53,379 bases of DNA from JAITWN01 sp964384095 (GCA_964384095.1 CAYLKC010000003.1:1-53379), one strand, 5' to 3'. Positions 8,072 to 17,097 are shown, numbered from the stretch's first letter. Numbers and translations are program-made. Notes: generated by a model from the letters alone, not told the origin.

Positions 8072-9570
8072 TGTCCGCCCTGCCCGAAAGCACCGCACTG
8101 CCTGCCGGCAAGACTGCCGGCCTCGCGGGCGGTCTGCTGCTGTTCACGATCCTGCTGCTGATCGACCCGCCCGCCGGCATGCCGCCAGAGGCAATGCACG
8201 TCGCCGCCCTCGCGACACTGATGGCGACCTGGTGGATCACGGAGGCAATCCCGATCCCGGCGACCGCGCTGTTGCCGATCGTGCTGCTGCCGCTGCTCGG
8301 CGTCATGGCACCCGGCGAGGTGACGGCCTCCTACGGCAATCACCTGATCTTCCTCTTCATGGGCGGGTTTTTCATCGCGGTGACGATCCAGCGCTGGCAA
8401 CTACACCGGCGCATCGCGCTGCATACGATCCGCCTCGTCGGTACCTCGCCGCGGCTGATCGTGCTCGGTTTCATGCTGGCGACCGCGTTCCTGTCGATGT
8501 GGATCAGCAACACCGCGGCGACGATGCTGATGTTCACGATCGGACTCGCGGTGATCGGCCACGCGGCGACGCTGCTTGGTGAGCGTGGTCTCGATGTCGG
8601 TCCTGGCCACTTCCGCTTCGCGACCGCGCTGATGCTGGGCATCGCCTATGCCGCATCGATCGGGGGCGTCGCTACCCTGATCGGAACCCCGCCGAATGCG
8701 GTATTCGCCGGCGTCATCGAGCAGCAGTACGGGCTGCGGGTCACTTTCCTCGACTGGATGCTGTTCGCGCTGCCGTTGTCCGTGGTCATGCTGGGACTGA
8801 CCTGGTGGCTGCTGACCTGCGTGCTATTCCGCAGTGAAGCCGGAGAACTCCCGGGCGGACGCGAGCTGATCGCGCGCGAGCTGAAGTCTCTCGGGCCGAT
8901 GTCGCGCCAGGAAAAATCGGTGCTGGCGGTATTCGCCGCGGTCGCCTTTGCCTGGGTCTTCCACGGCCTCGTCGATCTGCCCGGCCTTGGCATGATCAAT
9001 GATTCCACGATTGCGATCGCCGGGGCGCTCGCGCTGTTCCTGATCCCGTCGAACCTCAAGAAGGGCGAATTCCTGCTCGACTGGCGCACCGCGGTGACGA
9101 TCCCGTGGGATATCCTCATCCTCTTCGGCGGCGGCTTCGCGCTTGCCAACGCCTTCGCGGCCAGCGGCCTGACCGAATGGCTGGCCGGGGAACTGACGCT
9201 GCTGCAGGGCATCGGGCTGATCGGCGTCGTGTTTGCGGTCGTTCTGCTGGTGATCTTCCTGACCGAGATCACCTCGAACACCGCAACTGCGACGCTGTTC
9301 CTGCCGCTGATGGGCGCGCTGGCCCTCGCTGTCGATCTGCATCCGCTGGCACTGATGGCGGCGGCCGCGCTCGCGGCGTCGTTTGCGTTCATGCTGCCGG
9401 TCGCAACGCCACCGAACGCGATCGTGTTCAGCAGCCGTCACGTCACGATCGGGCAGATGGCAAAGGCAGGCCTGCTGCTCAATCTCATCGGCAGCGTGCT
9501 GATCACCGCGCTGGTGGTGTGGCTGATGCCGCTGGCCTGGAACATCGATATCGGCGCGGCTCCGCGCTGA
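8071..9570 (+). CDS. DASS/SLC13 family anion:sodium symporter
   Basis: Sodium-coupled transporter of the divalent anion symporter family (dicarboxylates, sulfate or phosphate-type anions). From ATG 8071 (TGATG overlap with the permease) the product is 499 residues with about twelve membrane segments. Family marks are TWWITEAIPIPATALLPIVL near 55, SNTAATMLM near 145 and the second-half repeat TSNTATATLFLPLM followed by LPVATPPNAIVFSS. These two SNT/TxP clusters bind sodium and substrate in VcINDY-like proteins. Which anion is moved cannot be told; sulfate or C4-dicarboxylate would each suit an autotroph. The gene ends 14 nt from the convergent GGDEF gene. Confidence 0.9.
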   Translation: MSALPESTALPAGKTAGLAGGLLLFTILLLIDPPAGMPPEAMHVAALATLMATWWITEAIPIPATALLPIVLLPLLGVMAPGEVTASYGNHLIFLFMGGFFIAVTIQRWQLHRRIALHTIRLVGTSPRLIVLGFMLATAFLSMWISNTAATMLMFTIGLAVIGHAATLLGERGLDVGPGHFRFATALMLGIAYAASIGGVATLIGTPPNAVFAGVIEQQYGLRVTFLDWMLFALPLSVVMLGLTWWLLTCVLFRSEAGELPGGRELIARELKSLGPMSRQEKSVLAVFAAVAFAWVFHGLVDLPGLGMINDSTIAIAGALALFLIPSNLKKGEFLLDWRTAVTIPWDILILFGGGFALANAFAASGLTEWLAGELTLLQGIGLIGVVFAVVLLVIFLTEITSNTATATLFLPLMGALALAVDLHPLALMAAAALAASFAFMLPVATPPNAIVFSSRHVTIGQMAKAGLLLNLIGSVLITALVVWLMPLAWNIDIGAAPR

Positions 9571-9584
9571 TCACCGGACCGGAT

Positions 9585-10775
9585 TTACCTGCGCTTCGAG
9601 CGGTACATCGCCTTGTCGGCGTGCTGGATGAGTTCATCGGCGCTCTCTCCGTCTTCCGGATAGACCGCCGTGCCGATGCTCGGCATGATCGGCAATGACT
9701 GGCCGGCAAATTCGCACGGCGCCGTGAGCGCCGCCACGACCTTGTCCCCGACGATGGCCGCGCAGTCCACCGCCCTGATGCCGTCCAGCAGGATCACGAA
9801 CTCGTCGCCGCCGAGACGGCCAACGACATCGGATTCGCGTATGCAGCCTGACAGTCGGCATGCCACTTCCCTCAGCACCTGATCACCCGCGGCATGACCA
9901 TGGTGATCGTTCACCTGCTTGAAGCGATCGAGGTCGAGATAGAGTACCGCGATCCGGCTGTCATTGCGTCTGGCGCGGGCAAGCGCCGCCTGCAAATGGT
10001 CGAAGAACAGCGCGCGATTCGGCAGGCCCGTCAGCGGGTCATGCAACGCCAGGTACTGAAGGCGGGCCCGCATGTGCGTGCGCTCGATCGCCGCCGCGAG
10101 CTGTTCCGCGATATATGCCAGCAACTCCCGCTCGTGCTCATCGAATCGCCCAATCCCGGCACGTCCACGCAGAACCAGCGTGCCGAGCACATCGGCATCG
10201 GACCCGAGCGCAATTCGGAAGACACTGTCCGTCCCGGCATCTGGGGCATTTTCCGCCGGGGCGGCAGTCCCTTCCGGATCGGTCAACGCAATCTCCGGCA
10301 TCGCGCCGGGGAGGAGCTGTCTGATCAGGCCCTCTACTCGATGGAACAGCTGTTGCAGATCGTCCGATGCATTCGCCGCCTCAGAGACGGCATAGAGGGC
10401 GGCCTGCTTCGCTTCCGCCCGCCTCCTTTCTGTGACATCGCGCGCGACCGCGACCCGGATCTGTCCGGAATCCGACCAGCGCGCCGACCACATGATATGA
10501 GCAGTACTGCCATCCTTGCGCACATAGCGATTCTCGAAGCAGGGTTTGTCGATCCCGTTAAGGATCTCGTCAATGGCCTGCAGGGTGCGTTCCCGGTCGT
10601 CGGGGTGTACGAAGTTCATGACCGGCCTGCCGATCATTTCTTCCTGCCTGTAACCGAAGATCCGCTCGCCCGCCGCGCTCACATACAAAAAAAATCCTTC
10701 GCGGTTGACCAGGCAGACGGCATCCAGCAGCAGGTCGATGAAGCTTTCCGGGGAGATCGGCGATCGTGATTTCAT
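9585..10775 (-). CDS. PAS-GAF-GGDEF diguanylate cyclase
   Basis: Probably makes the second messenger cyclic di-GMP from two GTP. The 396-residue product from ATG 10775 has a PAS domain (about 10-118, with RDVTERRRAEAKQAA ending it), a GAF-like domain (about 125-235) and a GGDEF domain (about 240-396) opening with LALHDPLTGLPNRALFFDHL. The active-site loop GGDEF (322-326) is intact, and an RESD (313-316) lies exactly five residues before it, the RxxD inhibitory site, so feedback control is likely. There is no membrane segment, so it is cytosolic. ATG 10775 overlaps the stop of the PAS/cysteine protein (ATGA), so the two are translationally coupled. It is the last gene of the 13788-9585 minus operon. 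Confidence 0.92.
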   Translation of the reverse strand: MKSRSPISPESFIDLLLDAVCLVNREGFFLYVSAAGERIFGYRQEEMIGRPVMNFVHPDDRERTLQAIDEILNGIDKPCFENRYVRKDGSTAHIMWSARWSDSGQIRVAVARDVTERRRAEAKQAALYAVSEAANASDDLQQLFHRVEGLIRQLLPGAMPEIALTDPEGTAAPAENAPDAGTDSVFRIALGSDADVLGTLVLRGRAGIGRFDEHERELLAYIAEQLAAAIERTHMRARLQYLALHDPLTGLPNRALFFDHLQAALARARRNDSRIAVLYLDLDRFKQVNDHHGHAAGDQVLREVACRLSGCIRESDVVGRLGGDEFVILLDGIRAVDCAAIVGDKVVAALTAPCEFAGQSLPIMPSIGTAVYPEDGESADELIQHADKAMYRSKRR

Positions 10776-11329
10776 CCGCATTCCTGTATCAATTGTTGCC
10801 GGCAATCATCGCAGATGCCATGAGACACCCCCGGGACAATAGCGCTGCGGAGTTGCGGGGCGCGCGCGGCCGCCTCCTCGATTTCGAGCCAGTCACCGTG
10901 GATCCGTACGCGCTTGCACCAGCCACAGACCCGGACCACCTCGTCAGAACGGGCGGCGTCGGGGTCCAGCAGGGGTTCCGGCGCCCTCGGCGATTCGCTC
11001 GTGGTCCGCGAACGGAATACGACGAGACCCGCATCGTCGGGCATGACCTGCATGTCCATCTGTCTGCGACAATCCGGTGAATCGCAGCGATATGCGAAAC
11101 GGACCGTCTGACCGGCGCGCACCTGCGCGAGAATGTCGTGAAAGAATTGCCGGGTCTCGGCGTCTGCAATCGAGTGCCACAGGGATCGACCCAGTATCCT
11201 GTCGCGCCCGATCTCATCGCCGCCATTGGCCGCCGCAAAGGCGTCCCAAGCGTCATTGACAAAGACGATCTCGTCGCTGTCGTTCAAATGAAAGATGACG
11301 TCATCCGCTGGCGATACGGTCATTGCCAC
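10772..11329 (-). CDS. Small PAS-domain protein with C-terminal cysteine cluster
   Basis: A 185-residue sensor-like protein. Residues 8-110 resemble a PAS domain (DVIFHLNDSDEIVFVNDAWD, then SLWHSIADAETRQFFHDIL). A tail holds C135-G-W-C138 and H170-G-I-C173-D-D-C176. This CxWCxR...HGICxxC pattern is found at the ends of many PAS-containing sensor proteins and is probably a metal or redox site. There is no kinase or output domain. It starts 3 nt after the hydrolase stop and overlaps the diguanylate cyclase start by 4 nt, so it probably acts with that enzyme. PAS assignment is by pattern; function is inferred. Confidence 0.75.
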   Translation of the reverse strand: MAMTVSPADDVIFHLNDSDEIVFVNDAWDAFAAANGGDEIGRDRILGRSLWHSIADAETRQFFHDILAQVRAGQTVRFAYRCDSPDCRRQMDMQVMPDDAGLVVFRSRTTSESPRAPEPLLDPDAARSDEVVRVCGWCKRVRIHGDWLEIEEAAARAPQLRSAIVPGVSHGICDDCRQQLIQECG

Positions 11330-11332
11330 ACC

Positions 11333-12856
11333 TCACACGAATATCGGCCCGCCCGGCCGGGTATTCCTGAAGCTCTTCTGTCCCGTCCCGCGATCGAGTT
11401 CGAATACGCCACGTCGGATCACGCGCCGCAGCGTGATATCGACGAGGGTCGTCTGGTTCGGTTTTAGTATATTCTTCAGCAGCGACTTCGACGCGCCGAT
11501 CTCGCAGGGCAGGTAATGCACGAAACCATCGGTCGGACGCGGAACGATCCTGAGACCTAGGCGCTCGGCGCCGCAGCTTTCCGGCCGCAGCACCCGGTCG
11601 CCATGCCGAACCTCGTCGCACCCGGTCATGATATCCCAGTTGAAATAGTAGGTCACCGTGCCGGCGCTGCGCTTGTTGCCCTGGCGATCGACCGCAAAGC
11701 CTTTTGGCAGATGGTTGGGATTGCTGTCCGGCCCGGCGGTCAGGATCAGGTCGTAATCGACGACCGGGTGCCCGGCCTCGTCATGGACCCGGAAGATCAC
11801 GATCGAGTAGCGATCGTGGATGAAGTAGTTGTCGGGCAGCAGCAGCCGTGACTCGACCTCGGTGCGCTCGGCGCGCTGGATCCCGGCAGTGGCATCAGCG
11901 AATTGCCGGCACAGCGCGAGATAGTCCTGACGCCCGCCGACGCACAGGCAGTCGAGGATGGCCGCAACGACCTCCGTGCCCTTGCGCGCGCCGGCCTGCG
12001 CGGAGACACTGCGCATGATCCCCTTGTCCTTGCCCGAATGCGCCGCGCCGGCAATCAGCCGAAACGCGGTTTCCGGGGCATGGTCGATGCCCGTGCCGTC
12101 GCGCAGCTTCAGTTCGCTCGCGGTATGCCGCCCGTCCGCTTCCTTTTTCACCGGCGACTGGTGCAGACGCACCCGCGTGCAGTTCAGGTTGGCGGCGGCG
12201 ACGCGGACGACGCCGTCGGAGCCGGTCTCTCCGGTATAGGTGTTCAGGTTGTCATAGAACTTGCGGTCGATCGTCTGCCCGGTCAAGACGAACGGAAACA
12301 CGCCGCGCGCGGTGATTGCCGTCTCGCCGGCATCGATCCAGGCATCGTTCAGCGACCAGGCCTCGGCACTGCCGAGTTCGAGCCAGTCGAGTACGCCCTG
12401 CCCCGGCTCGACACCTTCGAACCATGACTTGAGCCGGCCTACCCGGCCCTTGCCGAGCTGCGCCAGCGCCGAGCCGAAGTTCGCCGGCGCCAGCATGACC
12501 AGGTGGCTCATCGGGCACTGGCCGGAACCGGATCTCGACAGGTAGTAACGCTGCCACCAATCGCGGATCACCGGACCGCCGGTCGAATGGGTGATACAGG
12601 CAAAGCGGCCATGCCGATCGATCTCCGCGCGCAGCTCGCGCTCGACCGCTTCCTCGAAGGCCCGCGAGATATCGGGCAGACGCACTTCGTCGTGAAAGCT
12701 GATATAGCGTCCAAGCCAAATCTGCCTGACCGAGATCGGCACACCGGCGGCGCGCCACTCGGCGGCCAGCCGCTCGGGCAGCCCGCCGTAGGTATCGGTA
12801 TGCGTCACACTCCAGCCGTGGACGAAGACGACGAGTTTCGGTGGCGTATCATTCAT
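11333..12856 (-). CDS. Alpha/beta hydrolase, lipase/esterase-like
   Basis: A 507-residue hydrolase with an N-terminal alpha/beta fold and a beta-rich C-terminal half. Visible catalytic elements: oxyanion HGW (13-15), nucleophile elbow THSTGG with Ser91, candidate acid Asp214 in GSDGVV, and candidate base His273 in AAHSGKDKG. The order Ser-Asp-His and the LAPANFGSALAQLGKGR stretch (about 122-139) recall LCAT-like and phospholipase-type enzymes. The elbow has Thr in place of the first Gly of GxSxG. There is no signal peptide, so it is cytosolic or a secreted effector by another route. The C-terminal 200 residues (HDRYSIVIFRVHDEAGHPV, then Thr-rich beta segments) may be a lipid or partner-binding domain. 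It lies between the deacetylase and the PAS protein in one operon. Substrate unknown. Confidence 0.75.
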   Translation of the reverse strand: MNDTPPKLVVFVHGWSVTHTDTYGGLPERLAAEWRAAGVPISVRQIWLGRYISFHDEVRLPDISRAFEEAVERELRAEIDRHGRFACITHSTGGPVIRDWWQRYYLSRSGSGQCPMSHLVMLAPANFGSALAQLGKGRVGRLKSWFEGVEPGQGVLDWLELGSAEAWSLNDAWIDAGETAITARGVFPFVLTGQTIDRKFYDNLNTYTGETGSDGVVRVAAANLNCTRVRLHQSPVKKEADGRHTASELKLRDGTGIDHAPETAFRLIAGAAHSGKDKGIMRSVSAQAGARKGTEVVAAILDCLCVGGRQDYLALCRQFADATAGIQRAERTEVESRLLLPDNYFIHDRYSIVIFRVHDEAGHPVVDYDLILTAGPDSNPNHLPKGFAVDRQGNKRSAGTVTYYFNWDIMTGCDEVRHGDRVLRPESCGAERLGLRIVPRPTDGFVHYLPCEIGASKSLLKNILKPNQTTLVDITLRRVIRRGVFELDRGTGQKSFRNTRPGGPIFV

Positions 12857-12870
12857 GGGACTCCTCCCGT

Positions 12871-13788
12871 TCAGGTCAGCGCCCGCAGATGGGCCTCGAC
12901 GCTGCGGCCGAGCGCGTCGAGCGCGTAGCCGCCTTCAAGCATGGATACGATCCGGCCACCGCAGTGCGCCCTTGCCATGGCGCGCAGTTCCTCGGTCACC
13001 CGGGCATAGTCATCCTCGACCAGTGCCAGACCGGCAAGATCGTCCTCGACATGCGCATCGAAGCCGGCAGAGACCAGTATCAGTTGCGGCCGGTGCGCTT
13101 CGAGTGCAGGCAGCCAGTATTCACTGACGGCCTTGCGAAAGACACTGCCGTCGCTGCCAGCCTGCAGCGGGACATTGACGATATGCGCACCCCCCGGCTC
13201 TGTCCCCGAATGCGGATAGAACGGATGCTGGAACGTCGAACAGAACAGCACGCGCTCGTCATCACGAAAGATGTCTTCGGTGCCGTTACCGTGATGGACA
13301 TCGAAATCGACGATCGCGACGCGCTCGAGGCCATAGGCCTCCAGCGCATGCGCGGCGGCGACGGCGATGTTGTTGAACAGACAGAAGCCCATGGCACGGC
13401 TGCGCTCGGCGTGATGACCAGGGGGGCGCACGCTGCAGAAGGCGGCTGACACACCGCCACCGGCCACGAGATCGACCGCAAGCACGCCGGCGCCGGCGGC
13501 GCGCAGCGCGGAGTTCAGGCTGTACGGATTCATCGCAGTATCAGGATCGAGATAGACCCTGCCTTGTCTTGGCGCGATCCTGAAAATGTGGTCGATGTGG
13601 GCAGCGTCATGGACACGGAGCAATTGCTCGCGTCCGGCCATTGGCGCATCATAATATTCCAGCGCGACATGGAATCCCCCGGCGATCAGCCGGTCGGAGA
13701 TCGCATGCAGCCGGCCCGGGCATTCCGGATGCAGTGGCCCCATGTCGTGCAACGCGCAATCCGGATGGGAGATGAAGGCAAGGGACAT
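12871..13788 (-). CDS. Histone deacetylase-family protein (AcuC/acetylpolyamine aminohydrolase-like)
   Basis: Zinc hydrolase likely to remove acetyl groups from lysines or small amines. From ATG 13788 (MSLAFISHPDC) it has 305 residues, the usual bacterial size. The HDAC core is complete: tandem His RPPGHHAE (H125, H126), the zinc site DFDVHHGNGT (D163, H165) with D244 in AGFDAH, and the transition-state Tyr289 in EGGYAL. It diverges over 57 bp from the large acyl-CoA synthetase/GNAT acetyltransferase at 13846, echoing the acetyltransferase/deacetylase pairing of acuABC in Bacillus. The hydrolase gene follows after 14 nt. Protein deacetylation is my preferred role; polyamine or other small-molecule deacetylation remains possible. 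Confidence 0.9.
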   Translation of the reverse strand: MSLAFISHPDCALHDMGPLHPECPGRLHAISDRLIAGGFHVALEYYDAPMAGREQLLRVHDAAHIDHIFRIAPRQGRVYLDPDTAMNPYSLNSALRAAGAGVLAVDLVAGGGVSAAFCSVRPPGHHAERSRAMGFCLFNNIAVAAAHALEAYGLERVAIVDFDVHHGNGTEDIFRDDERVLFCSTFQHPFYPHSGTEPGGAHIVNVPLQAGSDGSVFRKAVSEYWLPALEAHRPQLILVSAGFDAHVEDDLAGLALVEDDYARVTEELRAMARAHCGGRIVSMLEGGYALDALGRSVEAHLRALT

Positions 13789-13845
13789 GGCGGCAATTAT
13801 ACCTGCAATCGGGACCGGCGCCTCCGGGACATCGGTCTGGCGCTG
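13789..13845. promoter_or_regulatory. 57-bp divergent promoter region, deacetylase / acetyltransferase
   Basis: Only 57 bp separate the deacetylase ATG (minus) from the acetyltransferase ATG (plus), so promoters for both must sit here or inside the opposite coding starts. I see no clear -10/-35 pair or operator dyad. The geometry implies linked control. Confidence 0.5.
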
Positions 13846-16521
13846 ATGGGACAGCACTACCTGACACACCTGTTCTCGCCGCGCGCGATCGCGGTGTTCG
13901 GCGCCAGCGAACGCGACGACGCGGTCGGCGCCCGCGTCTATCGCAATCTGGTCGAAGGAGGTTTCCCCGGCCGCATCTACCCGATCAATCCGAAGTACCA
14001 CAAGCTTGGCAAGGTCCGCTGCCACCCCGATCTCGTCTCAGCCGGTGCCCGGCCCGATCTTGCCGTCATTGCAACGCCTGCAGCCACAGTGCCGGACATC
14101 CTGCGCCAGTGCGGCGAACAGGGCGTGCGCGCCGCGATCATCCTGTCGGCCGGCTTCAGCGCCGGTGGCGCGCCGAATACCCTGCATGATGCGATGCTCG
14201 ATGTTGCCCGCCGTTACGGCATTCGCCTGCTCGGGCCCAACTGTCTCGGTCTGATCAGACCCGCGTCCGACCTCAACGCGACCTTCGCCCATGGCCAGGC
14301 GCGTCGCGGCAGGCTTGCGCTGATCTCGCAATCAGGCGCCTTGTGTACCGCGATCCTTGACTGGGCCGCGAGCCGACACATCGGCTTCTCCGCGGTGGTC
14401 TCTCTCGGCGACGCCACCGATATCGATTTCGGTGATCTCCTCGACTACCTCGCGCTCGACCCGGAAACCGGCGGCATCCTCCTGTATATAGAAGGCATTC
14501 GCGACGCACGCGGCTTCATGAGTGGCCTGCGCGGCGCCGCGCGCATGAAACCGGTCGTCGCGCTGAAGGCCGGTCGTCACCCGGCCAGCGCCGAGGCGGC
14601 AATGTCGCATACCGGTTCCCTGGTTGGCGCCGATGATGTCTTCGATGCCGCGCTGCGACGCGCCGGTGTCGTGCGCGCGCACTATATCTCCCAGTTGTTT
14701 GCCGCGGCGCAGTTGCTGTCCGGCGCACACCGCGTCAGCGGCGACCGCCTTGCCATCGTCACCAATGGCGGCGGACCCGGCATCATGGCGACCGATCGCG
14801 CGCTCGATCTCGGCATCGGGCTTGCGCAACTCTCCGATGAAAGCCTGCGCGCGCTGGCGGCAAAGATGCCGGCGCACTGGTCGCCCGCGAACCCGGTCGA
14901 TGTGCTCGGCGACGCCCCGCCAGATCACTTCGAGTGCGCGGTATCCGCATGCCTGCGCGATTCCGGCGTCGATGGCGTCCTCGTTCTGCTGACGCCGCAG
15001 GCGATGACACGGCCACTGGAAGTCGCCGAACGCGTCGCCGCGCTCGCTGCATATCCACGCAAGCCGGTGCTGACCAGCTGGATGGGCCTGGACCAGGTCG
15101 AATCCTCTCGACAGTTGTTCGCGCAGCGGGGTATTCCGACCTTTACCAGCCCGGAGGCCGCGGTCGAGGCCTTCGCCTATCTCGTCGCCTATCACCGCAA
15201 CCAGCAACTCCTGTTGCAGGTGCCGGGGCCGCTCAGGGCCACAAGCGAACCGGACATCGACGGCGCGAGAATGATCATCGAATCGGCCCTCGAAGGACAG
15301 AGGAAGCTGCTGAACCGCGTCGAGGCCAATGCCGTGCTGTCGGCCTTCGGCATCCCGGTCGAGCCGGTGCAGGCCTGCCGCAATGAGCACGAGGCACTGA
15401 TCGCGGCCGAGACGCTCGGCTTTCCGGTGGCAATGAAGATCGATTCCCGGGACATCCCGCACAAGACCGACGTCGATGGCGTACGACTGAATATCGGTGA
15501 CGCTGCGGCCGTCGGCAAGACATTCAGGGAATTGACCGGGCGTGTCCGCGCGCTGCGCCCGGATGCGCGCATCGACGGCGTCACCGTCGAGCGCATGTCT
15601 CTGCGACCGCACGGACGCGAACTGATGGCCGGCGTAATCCGTGACGCGGTGTTCGGTCCGGTGGTCGCGTTCGGCGCCGGCGGCACGATGGTCGAGGTCC
15701 TGCGCGATCGCGCGACCGAACTGCCGCCACTCAATACCCTGATCATTGAACGCATGATCGAGCGCACCCGCGTCAGCCGCCTGCTCGGACCGTTCCGCAA
15801 CCAGCCGCCCGCGAACCGGGACGCCATCATCCGCCTGTTACGACGCCTGTCGGAGCTGGTGTGTGAACTACCGGAGGTCCGCGAGATCGATCTCAATCCG
15901 TTCATCGCCAGCGAGGAAGGCGTTGTCGTGCTCGACGCCCGCATCGTCGTCGACCGCCATGGCGCCGGCCGCGATCGTTACGCGCACATGGCCATCCATC
16001 CATACCCTGCGCAGCTGGTCACGCACATGCGGCTGCCCGACGGCGAGGAAATCATCATCCGGCCGATCCGTCCCGAGGACGCCGCGATCGAAAAGGCCTT
16101 CATCGCCGGCCTCTCGGAGCAGGCCAGATACTTCCGCTTCATGCAGGCCCTGCACGAGGTCACGCCACAGATGCTCGTGCGTTTCACGCAGATCGACTAC
16201 GATCGCGAAATGGCGCTGATCGCGGTGAGGCGCGAAGGCGGCGAGGAACGCGAGATCGCCGTTGCCCGCTACATCATCAACCCGGACGGCGAGAGCTGTG
16301 AGTTCGCGATCGTCGTCGCCGATGCCTGGTCACACCGGGGTATCGGCACGCGGTTGATGCAGCAATTGACCGGTATCGCACGCACGCGCGGATTGCGCAC
16401 GATGACAGGCGAGGTGCTTGCCGAAAACAGGCCTATGCTCGAACTGGCGCGCAACCTCGGTTTCGTCATCACGCCGGCTGATGGAGAGCCGGGCGTGATA
16501 CAGGTCCGGCTGACGCTATGA
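13846..16521 (+). CDS. Acyl-CoA synthetase (ADP-forming)-like / GNAT fusion, protein lysine acetyltransferase PatZ type
   Basis: An 891-residue fusion, close to the size of E. coli PatZ. Domains in order: CoA-binding Rossmann domain (1-130, SPRAIAVFGASERDDAVGA), succinyl-CoA-synthetase-like domain (about 150-460), ATP-grasp domain (about 475-705, with FPVAMKIDSRDIPHKTDVDG) and a C-terminal GNAT domain (about 735-890, with the acetyl-CoA loop SHRGIGTRLM). Pat/PatZ proteins acetylate lysines, notably the acetyl-CoA synthetase active site. An SHTGS motif with His255 sits where ADP-forming acyl-CoA synthetases carry their phosphorylated His, so this protein may keep synthetase activity. I chose ATG 13846; the open frame upstream runs into the divergent deacetylase. 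The gene stands alone, convergent with the DUF2062 gene. Confidence 0.88.
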   Translation: MGQHYLTHLFSPRAIAVFGASERDDAVGARVYRNLVEGGFPGRIYPINPKYHKLGKVRCHPDLVSAGARPDLAVIATPAATVPDILRQCGEQGVRAAIILSAGFSAGGAPNTLHDAMLDVARRYGIRLLGPNCLGLIRPASDLNATFAHGQARRGRLALISQSGALCTAILDWAASRHIGFSAVVSLGDATDIDFGDLLDYLALDPETGGILLYIEGIRDARGFMSGLRGAARMKPVVALKAGRHPASAEAAMSHTGSLVGADDVFDAALRRAGVVRAHYISQLFAAAQLLSGAHRVSGDRLAIVTNGGGPGIMATDRALDLGIGLAQLSDESLRALAAKMPAHWSPANPVDVLGDAPPDHFECAVSACLRDSGVDGVLVLLTPQAMTRPLEVAERVAALAAYPRKPVLTSWMGLDQVESSRQLFAQRGIPTFTSPEAAVEAFAYLVAYHRNQQLLLQVPGPLRATSEPDIDGARMIIESALEGQRKLLNRVEANAVLSAFGIPVEPVQACRNEHEALIAAETLGFPVAMKIDSRDIPHKTDVDGVRLNIGDAAAVGKTFRELTGRVRALRPDARIDGVTVERMSLRPHGRELMAGVIRDAVFGPVVAFGAGGTMVEVLRDRATELPPLNTLIIERMIERTRVSRLLGPFRNQPPANRDAIIRLLRRLSELVCELPEVREIDLNPFIASEEGVVVLDARIVVDRHGAGRDRYAHMAIHPYPAQLVTHMRLPDGEEIIIRPIRPEDAAIEKAFIAGLSEQARYFRFMQALHEVTPQMLVRFTQIDYDREMALIAVRREGGEEREIAVARYIINPDGESCEFAIVVADAWSHRGIGTRLMQQLTGIARTRGLRTMTGEVLAENRPMLELARNLGFVITPADGEPGVIQVRLTL

Positions 16522-16594
16522 GCGTCCTGGTTTGTACCGCTTCGTCATCATCAGCCGGGGCACGTCCGCGGCCTCGACAGCGGGTCAGCGTGGT

Positions 16595-17062
16595 TTAAGC
16601 AGAGCGCCGGAACAGCAGCAGGTGCATCAGGAGATAGGCGAGCAAGGCAACCGGCAGCGCGACCGCGAGGCTGCCGAGGCCTGTGTATAGGAGTTCGTCG
16701 CCGACACCGGCTGGCTCTACCGCGGCGCCCCCCGGCAGGGACAGCATCATCCACTCGCCGAGTTCATGATAGCCCCAGTACAGCGGCCCGATCGTGAAAG
16801 GATTGGCGACGAACGAACTCACGAACGCGACCGGGAAGTTGCCGGACAGCAGGATGCAGACCGCGACCATCAGGGCCGTCTGAATACCGAAGGTCGGGGT
16901 GAGACCGATAAACAGACCGATCGCGACGCCGCGGGCGATCGTCTCCGGCCCGCCCCTGAGCGTGCCGGCGGCATGGAGCCCGTCGCGCAGCCGGGGATGA
17001 CGCGCCAGCCACGCATGGGCGCGTCGGCGCAGCAAACGGTAACGCAGGCGCATGTAGGACAT
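16595..17062 (-). CDS. DUF2062 domain membrane protein
   Basis: A 155-residue inner-membrane protein of unknown function. It has a basic N-terminus (MSYMRLRYRLLRRRAHAWLA), then GGPETIARGVAIGLFIGLTP and TFGIQTALMVAVCILL, the recognisable DUF2062 core with the NPFTIGPLYWGYHELGEWM segment, and a last membrane helix followed by FRRSA. Two to three membrane helices are expected. It lies 35 nt after tadA on the same strand and is convergent with the acetyltransferase. Nothing in the sequence points to a specific role. Confidence 0.85.
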   Translation of the reverse strand: MSYMRLRYRLLRRRAHAWLARHPRLRDGLHAAGTLRGGPETIARGVAIGLFIGLTPTFGIQTALMVAVCILLSGNFPVAFVSSFVANPFTIGPLYWGYHELGEWMMLSLPGGAAVEPAGVGDELLYTGLGSLAVALPVALLAYLLMHLLLFRRSA

Positions 17063-17097
17063 GGGCCTATTTTACTGCATCCGGGGACGTAATTCGC

